Source: DATFXM01 sp035315885 (GTDB lineage Bacteria; Acidobacteriota; Blastocatellia; UBA7656). Taken from it: 31,842 nucleotides of DNA. Positions 8,801 through 16,519 of this stretch are shown here, piece by piece. Within the stretch, counting starts at the first letter, position 1. Every line of letters starts with the position of its first letter. The notes beneath the pieces were generated by a model that ran no database searches, had not been told where the DNA came from, and was given only the letters and a program-made list of their open reading frames with translations. The stretch lies in NCBI GenBank assembly GCA_035315885.1, contig DATFXM010000152.1, forward strand, positions 1-31,842, read 5' to 3'. The translations under genes and the position numbers were made by a program.

Positions 8801-10694
8801 AATCTGCGGAATCGCTTGTCGAGGGACTGCTTCCCTCGGTCGGGTCGTAGGTATCGCTGTAGGCTTCGATGTTGTATCTGATCTTGTCTACCAGTGCTCT
8901 GAAAAGCGGCGTCGAGCCAAAACGCCATCGCTTGCTTGAGACGGGAACCAGCGGCACTCCTTCCTGCCGGCTGGCGGCCAACTTGTCCAAAAGCGACGCA
9001 AGCACCTTGCGTTCGTTGACCCGGTCCTTCAGCGCTACATAAGAGTCCGCGATCTGAAGCGAAACCTCCGTGTAGCTCGGAGAGTCGGGAAAGCGCTGCT
9101 GAAACTCCCTTCCGGACTCTATCGCGAGCTTGTATTCACCAAGTGAGGAAAAAACCCTGACGACTCCAAGGTACATCTCGCCCAGATGGCTTGATTGCGC
9201 GTACTCCTGCTTATATGAACTGAAGATTCGATAGGCGAACGCACGATTGAAGTAACCGGCCGCCGACTTTTCCTCCGTAGCAAACTCCGAAGGTATGCTG
9301 CTTCCCGCGAGGATCAGCGACAGCACGCCGTTCATAAAGCCGGGATTCTGATCGACTACGGCGATATCGCTGTACAGCGATAGGTCTCCGGCAGCCACCC
9401 TGGTTGGCGAGCCGGCGGCGTCGAGCATTACCTTAAACAGCCTGTAAAGTGATTCTTCTCGAACCTGGCTACCCGGCTTCAACCCGCCGACCAGATAAAG
9501 CGTGTAGAGATAGCGCGAGGTCTCGTCGTAATAGCCTATCGACGCGAACATCGCCGCAGCCGTTTCGAGTTCTTTTTCAGTCCAACGATCGCCCCTCACC
9601 GCCTGGCCGGCAGCGCTTTGTCCCCGCCTCGATTCAAGCTCCCGCAGCACCCGCCCTGCCTGAGCATAGTTTCCTTCGTATCGGAAAATACTGAACAACC
9701 GCGAAACCGTGTCCAGATCACTCGCCCCGCCGCGAACGCGTTCCTGCAGCGATCGTCGGACATTGCGATACCGTCCGAATCTCCGCAGCAGCTCGTAATA
9801 ATCCGATGCTATGTTCTGGGGCCAGACCGGATCAAAGGTTTCATTGTAGACTCGTTCGGCAGCCTTGCGATCCCCGGCGGCCTCGTTGATCTGAGCCCTG
9901 GTCCTGAGAAAATATGCCAGTTCATCCGGGAAATTCTTTTGGTAGCGATCGAGCACCGCCATCGCCAGTTTTTCATGGCGCGCCAGCCTCAGCTCCTGCA
10001 CATAATCTTTCACCGGTTGAATGTCAGTCGGATCGGCAGCAACAAGCTCCGCAAAAAAGTCCTCGGGGTTGAATTGCTTTAGAGCATACGCGCGAACAAC
10101 CCTGGCCGCCCGGCGATAGATCGCGCCTCGTTCATCGACCCGGCTTTTTCGTGCGAGCTCCTGCAACGTTCTTACTTCGTCGGCAAACATCGCGCGGGAG
10201 TGGTAGTGATCCGCAAGCGCTCGAAGCGCGTTCGTCGAACGCCCCTTGAGATCAGCGTATGCGACCATCTCTTTCGCCGAGCGGTCGTTGTCACCCAGAA
10301 ACTCTGCGAGCGTTGCAGCCTCATATCGAAGCCTTGCGTCCTTGGGGTACTTCTCAATCAACGAGCTGATCTTCGTAAGCGCGCCGCCGTAAGGTCGCGA
10401 GACCTGTGTGGTTGCGCCAAAGAACTCCTCGGAGGTGTACAGAGCGTCGTCGACAAGTTTCTGTGGAGCGCGGTTGGGGTCTTGAGCGCGGAACGGAGCA
10501 GCGGCGGTTGCTTCGCGGCGGCCGCGTGTCTGGGCGGAGGTCCGGGGGCGACGGGCAGTCCCTCGCGCTCCTGACCCTCTTGATTGGGAAGACGCCTTCT
10601 GCGCGGCAACGTAACTCGCTGCGACCACCGAAGCCAATGCCAACAGCACTGCCGCACACTTTAGAATCGCTGCGGAAGAAAACCGTCTGTTCAT
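2862..10694 (-). CDS. Giant exported TPR-repeat protein (2,610 residues)
   Basis: The product opens with a signal peptide: a basic MNRR, then the hydrophobic stretch ILKCAAVLLALASVVAASYVAA. A basic Ser/Arg-rich linker follows, and then almost the whole length is helical TPR-type repeats. Examples are EYRIKAGEVYAQLGDFKRAG, YAYRMGAVYEGLGDIDSAIV and YRWQLVLGRIYEQQGNLNGA, with typical A/G at turn positions and a P or D starting many units. A strongly acidic, disordered linker (about residues 610-660, encoded near 8710-8870) divides the chain into two TPR superhelices. No enzymatic domain or second membrane segment is visible. Such proteins act as protein-binding scaffolds, and after export it would lie in the periplasm or at the surface. 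It sits 66 bp after the VIT/VWA gene and is probably in its operon. The length is far above usual TPR proteins. The partner and function are unknown. Confidence 0.85.
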   Translation of the reverse strand: MNRRFSSAAILKCAAVLLALASVVAASYVAAQKASSQSRGSGARGTARRPRTSAQTRGRREATAAAPFRAQDPNRAPQKLVDDALYTSEEFFGATTQVSRPYGGALTKISSLIEKYPKDARLRYEAATLAEFLGDNDRSAKEMVAYADLKGRSTNALRALADHYHSRAMFADEVRTLQELARKSRVDERGAIYRRAARVVRAYALKQFNPEDFFAELVAADPTDIQPVKDYVQELRLARHEKLAMAVLDRYQKNFPDELAYFLRTRAQINEAAGDRKAAERVYNETFDPVWPQNIASDYYELLRRFGRYRNVRRSLQERVRGGASDLDTVSRLFSIFRYEGNYAQAGRVLRELESRRGQSAAGQAVRGDRWTEKELETAAAMFASIGYYDETSRYLYTLYLVGGLKPGSQVREESLYRLFKVMLDAAGSPTRVAAGDLSLYSDIAVVDQNPGFMNGVLSLILAGSSIPSEFATEEKSAAGYFNRAFAYRIFSSYKQEYAQSSHLGEMYLGVVRVFSSLGEYKLAIESGREFQQRFPDSPSYTEVSLQIADSYVALKDRVNERKVLASLLDKLAASRQEGVPLVPVSSKRWRFGSTPLFRALVDKIRYNIEAYSDTYDPTEGSSPSTSDSADSDKEADNDSDQSEREAQPEPEERSHSERPSAPNYSSVLERYVSSLATEEKKTETLALFWGEIKKHPKEEGLYERFLQWLGQAQLMNEQLKAYNAALREFDSNTWYHRLARWYVRQKRGRELAAYAKQLIDVFDEDEIGDYLYRFGGYGSTAKGDGVDWDQRFAFDLYSYAHRRFPGNLLFVRGMLTYLSKNDRARWEKLASEYYFADRSISDDYLEWLSRKNLLRQRYAEAKQRAGNSAAASNPSPVFTREFGYSVFSADAAMWLSHHDEALDAYRRLAVMYPGNDQISERLAELTRSFGQTSDKLFEESASLYSKLADLFPLSHEYRIKAGEVYAQLGDFKRAGHEWDRLLELEPGERNTYLEVATVYWDYYQYNDAIRVFKQLRSSTGDQTIYAYRMGAVYEGLGDIDSAIVEYVKVLSEPGEGRDTAGKRLAQLSTRQGLAEKIAATYEKARAAAPADWQLVIGYALYQAEREHQADALAMLRTEVSRSSDVAFLETVRDLFRAILRPEDEQQVISRLTTVARDEREAMKYRLQLAAMLERRNKVDEEIGVVDKLVSDFPTNVGVIEESSQFYWRAGLLDKAIDLYKRSIARAAGTNRRAFTLHLAKMQTEANKLSDAEATLRAIYNEDHSDVESFAALARVLGSEKKLDELSMLYQDAFREARESGLGGEESRARIVDLRAGMIKTLDSLGKHDAAVDQYIEIINSYPEDLNRLLGALEYAQQHGLLSRILSYYEKLSKESYKNYRWQLVLGRIYEQQGNLNGASTQYRIAVLNEPERPDLRLNLASVLTRERRYDEAITVLREGWALSGRDPQWLLEVAQIQVRQGQREQAVETVRQALAAKQNASSDARFAVASKLAAWGMDREVVKVCEAIFSGLPARLKDDYVGNGQVAEYVRALSRTEPPAQVFQKLERMRGVFSAIGQNSQDTDGYKARSIVTALDTAMHDDFAMGVIEYASGSESSDLASAITASIAKLNSSSDAPAIRRYLGIARYAGLVEVEEQIQTRLKDQAYDARPKNSSAVTQQDNQYYNELRALVQFYERHARFSRAAEVLSAEQKRDPYKNRFDYDTKIADEYRIAGDSQREVEALRRAYNAASGDLVIGQSDWVERYLTLLYSSGARSELQRIASLYNPYQLQLITFLIDKKEKLLALDAIERARQSSAWTASRSAELGLFLKDSSPEVEPLFRTALGLKPIGQLLGRKSPGGKELVGDDWFVASRNYGYWLGMVGREGDSRKFIPGEIEGHPSSARAQIELASYYLDHKNNARAAEHNQLAAEMEPYSTDVLVLRGRIALANHDRDGALDAWRSIIKAATAPAEAHTYLKVMADNGFLSEALAPLGDFIARYIERSYRNQNGSVQLDSIKPLVREIAERGRGDSKHSAEVATFLSSVVTTNSQDSQIAMMLIDEKLLSDTALAPIYRAVHQRYADAAAAVFGTQQYDDGYYDGNRWSYPAKDLAQFRRTFLDYLIKQRAFDEARLLIATIERERADLRLIRRSSEDDDATYDDGYDWLPLAGALIDLRSEKDVARGVTALRHYCGLDDKAADEDSSNDDRSKTHCLKAYALLMSEHRESDADALLYDSYHAAIWSRYADDATYAGLAELEAKRGRADEAARLLKLITERSTDNGSALRIAADTSTRIGRLQDAIGYREQIAIANPTNSSNKLELARLLAANGRGTEAFDKLASLIEERSSGNTIRAQAAEIVGEIVRADRSLATRATEVFSSRTGEADLLALASIREALADRNGAREVLNKIANGPLVAIAQLKLGVLAVSDHREGDAVTNFERSLQLDADGRITDAIVFRAAGARAQLITLYGKIGRDAAALDLAEGDDSQRESFVNVAVRQALEQRSTAQAANREVAFEPSLEASKPAPGIRPLADMNREGAAAARVVLLASLVESAVRLDRYDRAIALERARVAEASRADQKSAIEKRLAEIISADQVRKLRLASLVRFDKRGATPSIYASKVMGP

Positions 10695-10728
10695 ACTTTG
10701 TCTTTCGTCTACCGTTCTCAGACCCTGC

Positions 10729-10750
10729 TCAGAACTCAGAACTCAAAACT
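10729..10750. repeat. Three-unit heptamer word array
   Basis: TCAGAAC, TCAGAAC and TCAAAAC follow one another in the 66-bp gap between the VIT/VWA gene and the giant TPR gene. It is a short member of the 7-bp periodic word arrays found between genes throughout this window. Confidence 0.55.
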
Positions 10751-10760
10751 GTATGGTCCT

Positions 10761-13265
10761 CTAGCCTCCGCCGACCACCTCGACACGCAACTCCGTCTCG
10801 CTTGCATTGTGAGCGAAGTCTTCAGCGGTGATCTGGATGATGTAGCTTCCTGACGGCAGGCCTGCGGGAATATGCAGCCGTCCGATACAGGCGCGCGCCT
10901 TGGCGTCCCAGACGACGGGCACTGCGCTCCCGCCGAATATGCGGGCCGCGATCACCCGAGTGTCCTGGTCGGCCTTTACCGAGATGATCAAATCGTCGCC
11001 GGCCCTTGCGACCGTCTGATTGATCGAGGCGTTGAGTCTCGGAGGCCGGCTGTCTATCACGAAAGTCTTCTGTTCCTGATAGGGCCTGCCTCGATCGTCT
11101 ACAAGCACGAGTCGACAGGCATACACGCCGTCGCGCATATCGTGCGGCGCCACGAATCTCGTCTCCCACACATCTTCATCGCGGATGTAAGTCAAAGCTC
11201 GAGTCAGGCCGAACGGGAAAACCGCGGTTACCGAGCGAATCGACGGATCGGTTCTGACTCGAAGAACCGGATCTCCGGGCCTGATCACTCGAGGCCTCAG
11301 CAGAGATCGAGGCGCCGCAAGAAATGAGGTGTAAGGGGTGACAAACTTGTACTTCTTGGATAAAGCAATGATTTCGTCGATTGCCTCTTTGGTTTCGCCT
11401 TCGAGTGCAATCTGGCGCAGCAACGCGTCCACGCGGGCGCGAGCCCAAAGCCGAGGCAAATGCGGATGAGTCTCGTCGCGATCGGGCAGTTGTACTTGTT
11501 CCGCAAGGCGTATTGTCTTGCCCGACGCGTTCCCGGTGATCTCGATGTTTGCCGGTCCCGGCTTTCGATAACGGCCAACAAAAGATATCCGCGCTCCGTC
11601 ATAGGCGATTGCGTCGTAGTCGGGGTACACCTGATAGAAGTTTGAGCTGTCGCGACCCGCAAGCTTGAGCGTGTCGATCGGATCGCGTCCTACCTTCCCG
11701 ATAAATGCCTTGAGCTTGAAGGACAGGTCGTCGGTCTCGCGCGTCCAGTCAAAGAATCCCCTCGAAGCGCGAGCCAGCTCCGACAACACCTGGATGTTTG
11801 AATCGCTGCCGATACCGAACACGTACATCCGGGCTCGAGCCCCTGCATCGTTGGCCTTCTGAAAACGATCTACTATCGCCTTCATTTTGGTGGTGGCCAG
11901 AGTAGAGTTGCCGTCGGTTATCATCACGATGGCTCGCTCTTTCTTAGCCGGCAAATCTCGCGCGAGCCTGGCTGCACGTTCGAGAGCCGCACCCAGGTCA
12001 GTTCCTCCGGACAGATAGCTGGACTTAATGAACGCAAGCGCCCGATCGATTTGGTCCGGCCGGGCCTCGACTGGCTGGCTGCTGAAAGTAGCTACATCGT
12101 CGTTAAACAAGACCAGATTAAAGCTGTCCTGGGAAGTCAGCGAACGAAGCAGGCCTTCGGTCGCCTCATAAGCGCGGTCGAGCTTTTCCCACTGCATGGA
12201 AAGCGAGGTATCCAACATCACCAGTATCGATCGAGGTGGCGGCGGTGCAGCCGCGCCCGGTTTTCTCCCATTCTCGTTGAACACCCCGGCCGCTTCGAAG
12301 TAACCGTCGGGCTCACGCTGCGCCAGCCGAGGATCTCGCAGCTCGTCGGCTGTGATTCGTTCCGGAGCGCGAAATGCCAGGAACTCGAGCGTCGACGCCG
12401 AGACGTTTAACCCGTAGCTGAATGACAGGTCTTCGGTCAGCTCGATGTTATTTGCTTCGAACGACGCCGATTTGTACTCGGGCCTGTTCTCGATCATGTT
12501 CAGCGTGTAGTTCTTGCTTCGCAGATTGAGATCGGTCAGCGGAACGCGGCTCGAAATCTGAATCCGGATTTCCAGGTGGCCGACGCTCTGGGTGCCGTAC
12601 TCCGAGGGCTTGAACGGAAATGAAAAATAACTTTCGAGATCGTCCACGGGCAAAGCTTGCGTGTACTCCAACTCCAGGCGCTTGGTCCCGAACGCGGGAA
12701 TCGGAGTGACTTCAACGGTAAACGCACTGCTCGCATCGTCCTCACGCTCCTGCTTCAAAAGTCCCGGATCGATGGACTGCAGGGCCAGGTCCTTGTAAAT
12801 CTCTTCCGCTCTCCGCTTCTCGAGAATGACTCCCGGGATTCGAACGTCTCCGTCCCAGATTGCGAAATCGGAAATTGAAGCGGTGGTAGGTATCAGAAAA
12901 ACGTAGCGCCCTTCCTGAACATTGTCGGTTCGGTTGCCGAATATCTGCGTGACTCGAACTCGGGCGTATTGATTGTCAATCACGCAGTGGACGCTCATCT
13001 CGTCGAGCGTGAGTTCGGATGGGTCAGGCGCGTCCTTGCCCTTCGGGATCAACACCCCCGACTGGCTGTTCGCGGAGCCCGTGACCAGTAGCAACAAACC
13101 GATTGCGGCGATGACTCGCGGGAACCAACCGGTGAATTCCCGCCTTACGGATCTCAGGCACAGCGCGAACGGGCCGAGAGTAATTGATTCAGAATTCGGC
13201 CGCGCGTCATTGAGGCGAGACTCCGCCGAAGCTTGACTAGCCCCCGGCCTTGCAAACTGGTTCAT
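10761..13265 (-). CDS. Membrane-anchored or exported VIT and VWA domain protein
   Basis: The start is taken at the ATG at 13263-13265 because AAGGGTGA lies just upstream and because this ATG overlaps the stop codon of the propeller gene (ATGA). The upstream open frame inside the propeller gene is then unused. The 834-residue product has about 50 polar residues, a hydrophobic segment (VIAAIGLLLLVTGSA), then a VIT domain (about residues 75-210, with LTLDEMSVHCVIDNQYARVR and EGRYVFLIP). A VWA domain follows at about 340-520 with a complete metal site: DTSLS near residue 350, a GGTDLG threonine and ITDGNS. The C-terminal part is beta-rich, Ig-like. VIT/VWA proteins (the inter-alpha-trypsin-inhibitor heavy-chain type) bind partner proteins through a metal ion. 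Here the likely partners are the neighbouring exported proteins, which is inferred. The long pre-signal region is unusual. Confidence 0.85.
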   Translation of the reverse strand: MNQFARPGASQASAESRLNDARPNSESITLGPFALCLRSVRREFTGWFPRVIAAIGLLLLVTGSANSQSGVLIPKGKDAPDPSELTLDEMSVHCVIDNQYARVRVTQIFGNRTDNVQEGRYVFLIPTTASISDFAIWDGDVRIPGVILEKRRAEEIYKDLALQSIDPGLLKQEREDDASSAFTVEVTPIPAFGTKRLELEYTQALPVDDLESYFSFPFKPSEYGTQSVGHLEIRIQISSRVPLTDLNLRSKNYTLNMIENRPEYKSASFEANNIELTEDLSFSYGLNVSASTLEFLAFRAPERITADELRDPRLAQREPDGYFEAAGVFNENGRKPGAAAPPPPRSILVMLDTSLSMQWEKLDRAYEATEGLLRSLTSQDSFNLVLFNDDVATFSSQPVEARPDQIDRALAFIKSSYLSGGTDLGAALERAARLARDLPAKKERAIVMITDGNSTLATTKMKAIVDRFQKANDAGARARMYVFGIGSDSNIQVLSELARASRGFFDWTRETDDLSFKLKAFIGKVGRDPIDTLKLAGRDSSNFYQVYPDYDAIAYDGARISFVGRYRKPGPANIEITGNASGKTIRLAEQVQLPDRDETHPHLPRLWARARVDALLRQIALEGETKEAIDEIIALSKKYKFVTPYTSFLAAPRSLLRPRVIRPGDPVLRVRTDPSIRSVTAVFPFGLTRALTYIRDEDVWETRFVAPHDMRDGVYACRLVLVDDRGRPYQEQKTFVIDSRPPRLNASINQTVARAGDDLIISVKADQDTRVIAARIFGGSAVPVVWDAKARACIGRLHIPAGLPSGSYIIQITAEDFAHNASETELRVEVVGGG

Positions 13266-15292
13266 GGGATCACCCTTTTTTCGATTCGCACCAATCCGTT
13301 TGAGGTTCCGACCCAGATGTATCGGTCGCTGCCGGCAAGCGCAGTCACGCTCGGAGACGTGAGCCCGGCAGTAATGCGTGCCCACCTCTGATCGCGCGTA
13401 TTATAGACCAAGAGTCCACGGTCTGTAGTGCCAACATACAGACGCGTGCCGTCGTACAGCATTGCGTTTTGATTGACCTCAAACCGGCCCAGCTCGTCCG
13501 AGAAGTTGGCCAGCTCGCCGGTTGGCAACAGCTCGTCGACGCCTCCACCGTTTGTACCGATGAACAGCGTCCCGCCAGCGGCGGCAAGCGCCGTCACCCA
13601 ATCGTGAGACAAACGCGAGTTTGAGGTCTTATAAGTCCGAACAACTCGTAGACCTTCGAGCTCTACAAGTCCGGCGAGGCTGCCTACAAAGACACGACTG
13701 CCGGTCGAGGCGGTGGCGTACAAGTGATTACTGGCGAGCCCGTGAAATGCAGTCAGAGAGCGGGCGCGGCCGCCGGCTAGTTCAGTGAGACCGCCCGCCG
13801 TTGCGACCAGAATCGCCGGCGAACCGCCGGGGCTCATTTGCGGGCTCGCCGCTGACGAGCTCGGCTCGTCAACGAGAGAAATGTGCGCTACGACGTCGTT
13901 CACAAGGCCGTTCTGTTTGCTCGTCAAGACGGTGTTTTTGGAGTGCCCGTCGGTAATCACCAGACCTCTGGACGTCGCAATCAACATCCGCTCTTGAGAC
14001 GCGTCGGACGCAATGAAATTGACTTCGCGAACTCTATCGTCTTCGACGTGCGCGAGTCGCTGGCCGGTTTCACTATCCAATACGTCGACGCCACGGTCGA
14101 AGTAACCCACCCACAAATCTCCTCGTGCCCCTAGCGCAAGGCCGGTGATCTGCCCGCCCGTCAGCAGTTCCTCAGAACCCTGAGGAGGAAAGACGCGACC
14201 GAAGGCAGGACCTTGCGCATCGAGATCTCTCGAATAAGCGCCTGCCGAGGTCAGTGCCCAAAGTCGGCCGCCGGCCTCCGCGACTGTAGCGGCTGCTCCT
14301 TGCGGTAGTCCGGCCGCTTGCGATTTTTCAGCGCCACGTGAATGATCTGAGGTCTTCTGGAGCGAGTCCGCGGTGATGTCCACGATGCCGCCTTCGAAGA
14401 GCCCGGCCCAAAGCCGATCCTGACTCAGAGCAAGCGACGTGATATTGGGACGGGCGCTGAGTGAGCGGATCTGATTGTTGTCGTCCAGTGCGAAAACACC
14501 GAAGTCGGTGGCTATCGCGATCGCGCCGCTTGGCGATAACTTCGGGGGGAGCTCAACAAGCCCGGTTACGTGAGGCGACGCGAGTCCTTCCTGGGCAGAC
14601 AGGTGTTCAATGTGACCCTCTCGCCAGATGTACAGTCCCTTATCCTGGGTGCCGATGTAGAGACGTGACTGGCGGCTGAGAAGGGCGGTCACCCGATTGA
14701 AATCGGCGCCTGACGTCGAGGCATATCGACGGGTGAAGTGTTCGCCGCTATATTCAAACAGGCCGCCGTCGATGGTCCCGATCAGGAGCTCACCTCGGTC
14801 CGGCACGAGAGCGGTGACTCGCGAAGCCATCGGCTTGTTGAATCGATAGCCGGTGAATGCGGTGCCGTCGAAGCTGAAAAGCCCGGCGCTGGCCGTACCG
14901 ACAAACAGACGTCTGTCAAACGACGCGAGGGCGGTCAGATCGTTGTCGGGCAAGCCATCGGAGGTCGTATAGATTTTTGACGCTGAGCCGCCGGCATCGA
15001 GTTTGACCAGCCCGCCAGAGGTCGCCAGGTAGGTTGCGCCGTCAAACAGCGCGACGGCTCGGACGGCGGACGAATTCAAAAAGGTTGAGACGCCTTCGAG
15101 TGCGGGTGCTTTGAGGACTTGCTGGTCGACTTCGATGCGGGCAGCCGCTTCGAGGCGTTCCTTTTCAGTTCGAATTGCAAGACGGAGCTGATAGATACGG
15201 TAGCATATGAATGCTGTGATGCCGGTGAGGACTACGGCTGCGGTCAGAAGTAATACTCGATTTGTTGTGGGCCTTTTGCGATCGCTGTTCAT
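13262..15292 (-). CDS. Membrane-anchored beta-propeller protein (Reg_prop-type repeats)
   Basis: The 676-residue product has a cytoplasmic basic tail, one membrane segment (about residues 13-32), a short charged helix likely to be coiled coil (RTEKERLEAAARIEVDQQ), and then a long series of beta-propeller blades. Blades repeat a pattern such as GLPDNDLTALAS ... RLFVGTASAGLFSFDG, LLIGTIDGGLFEYSG and LYVGTTDRGLLVYN, ending in YIWVGTSNGLVRIEK. This is the Reg_prop pattern known from the periplasmic sensor part of hybrid two-component regulators. No kinase, GGDEF or DNA-binding domain follows, so it is not a complete sensor; the propeller is probably a binding platform outside the membrane. It is the first gene of the minus-strand block, and its stop overlaps the start of the VIT/VWA gene by four bases, pointing to translational coupling. 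The ligand is unknown. Confidence 0.85.
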   Translation of the reverse strand: MNSDRKRPTTNRVLLLTAAVVLTGITAFICYRIYQLRLAIRTEKERLEAAARIEVDQQVLKAPALEGVSTFLNSSAVRAVALFDGATYLATSGGLVKLDAGGSASKIYTTSDGLPDNDLTALASFDRRLFVGTASAGLFSFDGTAFTGYRFNKPMASRVTALVPDRGELLIGTIDGGLFEYSGEHFTRRYASTSGADFNRVTALLSRQSRLYIGTQDKGLYIWREGHIEHLSAQEGLASPHVTGLVELPPKLSPSGAIAIATDFGVFALDDNNQIRSLSARPNITSLALSQDRLWAGLFEGGIVDITADSLQKTSDHSRGAEKSQAAGLPQGAAATVAEAGGRLWALTSAGAYSRDLDAQGPAFGRVFPPQGSEELLTGGQITGLALGARGDLWVGYFDRGVDVLDSETGQRLAHVEDDRVREVNFIASDASQERMLIATSRGLVITDGHSKNTVLTSKQNGLVNDVVAHISLVDEPSSSAASPQMSPGGSPAILVATAGGLTELAGGRARSLTAFHGLASNHLYATASTGSRVFVGSLAGLVELEGLRVVRTYKTSNSRLSHDWVTALAAAGGTLFIGTNGGGVDELLPTGELANFSDELGRFEVNQNAMLYDGTRLYVGTTDRGLLVYNTRDQRWARITAGLTSPSVTALAGSDRYIWVGTSNGLVRIEKRVIP

Positions 15293-15515
15293 GCTGCCTT
15301 TTCGTGAGCGGTCAATCTCATTCTTAGCGTGTATGAGACTCTCGGCGGCTTTAGATGCGAAAAGTAGAAAAAAGGATACGGGTTTTTTCCTCCATGTAAA
15401 GGGGAGGCGGAGAGAAAACGCAAAGGGGCGAAGGTCCGACGCGGGCTGCTATCGGGATTCACATTTGAGTTCGTGACAGACAAGTCAGAAACTCCAAAAA
15501 CGAAAGGGTCAATCA

Positions 15516-16178
15516 ATGAGCGACGCCGAAGAATTGATTTCCGCAGTGAAAGCTGGTGATGCGAATCGAGTCGGTGAATTGCTGAAGAAGGACCGCAGTC
15601 TCGTTCGCGCCACCGATAGCGACGGGGCTTCAGCAGTGTTGAAGGCAGTCTACTATAGAAGGAAGGAAGTGCTGGACTTGCTGCTTGGGAGTGGCGTTGA
15701 GCTGGACATTTTTGAAGCCTCGGCAGTTGGCGATCTGGAGCGGGTCAAAGAACTGATCTCAAAGGACAGCAACCTGGTGAATGCGTTTGCGCCCGATGGT
15801 TTCTATCCGCTTGGCCTGGCGGTCTTCTTTGGGAAGAAGACAGTCGCAGCCGTTCTAATCGCCGCCGGTGCCGACGTCAACGCCGTCGCAAAGAATGAAA
15901 TGCGGGTCGCACCGTTGCATGCTGCCGCCGCGGCGCATCAACTTGAGCTCGCAACGATGCTTGTCGAACGTGGTGCCGACGTCAACGCTCGTCAAGAAAG
16001 TGACTTCACGCCGCTTCAGGAAGCCGCAGCAACTGGCCAGGTGGAAATGATTAAGCTTTTTCTGTCACACGGGGCAGACGTCGCTGCCAGGAATCAGCAG
16101 GGCAAGACCGCACTGGACTACGCGATCGAATCAGGCCATAAGGAAGCCGAGGAAATTCTGAAAGCAAGAAAGTTCTAG
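15516..16178 (+). CDS. Ankyrin repeat protein
   Basis: The 220-residue product consists of ankyrin repeats. Clear ones lie at about residues 97-126 (ending AAGADVNA), 131-161 (APLHAAAAAHQLELATMLVERGADVNA), 164-193 (TPLQEAAATGQVEMIKLFLSHGADV) and a partial cap at 197-220 (KTALDYAIESGHKEAEEIL). More diverged units fill the N-terminal 95 residues. There is no signal peptide or membrane segment, so it should be cytoplasmic. Ankyrin repeats bind other proteins; the partner cannot be read from the sequence. GAAAGGG seven bases before the ATG is a plausible ribosome binding site. The gene is divergent from the propeller operon across a 223-bp gap with no promoter I would defend, and is convergent with the methyltransferase gene across the REP-like cluster. 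Confidence 0.9.
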   Translation: MSDAEELISAVKAGDANRVGELLKKDRSLVRATDSDGASAVLKAVYYRRKEVLDLLLGSGVELDIFEASAVGDLERVKELISKDSNLVNAFAPDGFYPLGLAVFFGKKTVAAVLIAAGADVNAVAKNEMRVAPLHAAAAAHQLELATMLVERGADVNARQESDFTPLQEAAATGQVEMIKLFLSHGADVAARNQQGKTALDYAIESGHKEAEEILKARKF

Positions 16179-16316
16179 TCTCCTTGAATCATCGTCATCG
16201 CTAGTGGCTACCAAGCATCAGTTGAGAGATGAGAAAGCTCTAGCGCTCTTATGGAAGCCTGACGCAAGAACGTCATGGACGGTTGAGTGAGAATTAACGC
16301 GCGAGTGGAGTCAGTT

Positions 16317-16502
16317 GCCCTCCGCCAGGAGGGCTCTATTTATAGCACGCGATTGGAGTCAGAATTCTTGCCCTCCGTCAGGAGGGCTCTTTAGATTCTG
16401 CAACACACGACAATAGAATCCAGAAGAACAGAGCCCTCCTGGCGGAGGGCATGTATCTTTCGCTTGTAGTTTCTATAAACAGGCCCCTCCTGGCGGAGGG
16501 GG
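16317..16502. repeat. Cluster of four REP-like palindromes in inverted arrangement
   Basis: Four copies of an imperfect palindrome with core CCCTCC-GCCA-GGAGGG are present. Two are in plus orientation (16317-16337, 16370-16390) and two in minus orientation (16430-16450, 16481-16502). Copies 1 and 3 are identical over 21 bases when one is reversed; copy 2 has one change and copy 4 is slightly altered. The spacers mirror each other (32 and 30 bases), and CTATTTATAG beside copy 1 matches CTGTTTATAG in reverse beside copy 4, so the whole 186 bp is one large inverted repeat. This is how REP elements of BIME type or small non-autonomous mobile elements are built. It lies between two convergent genes and may end transcription from both sides. 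The remainder of the 341-bp gap (16179-16316) shows nothing recognisable. Confidence 0.85.
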
Positions 16503-16519
16503 TGGCATGCTTGCTCCAA

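Noticed and set aside
13266..13385. Upstream 40-codon extension of the VIT/VWA gene
   Set aside because: It lies inside the coding end of the propeller gene, while the ATG at 13265 has a good ribosome binding site.
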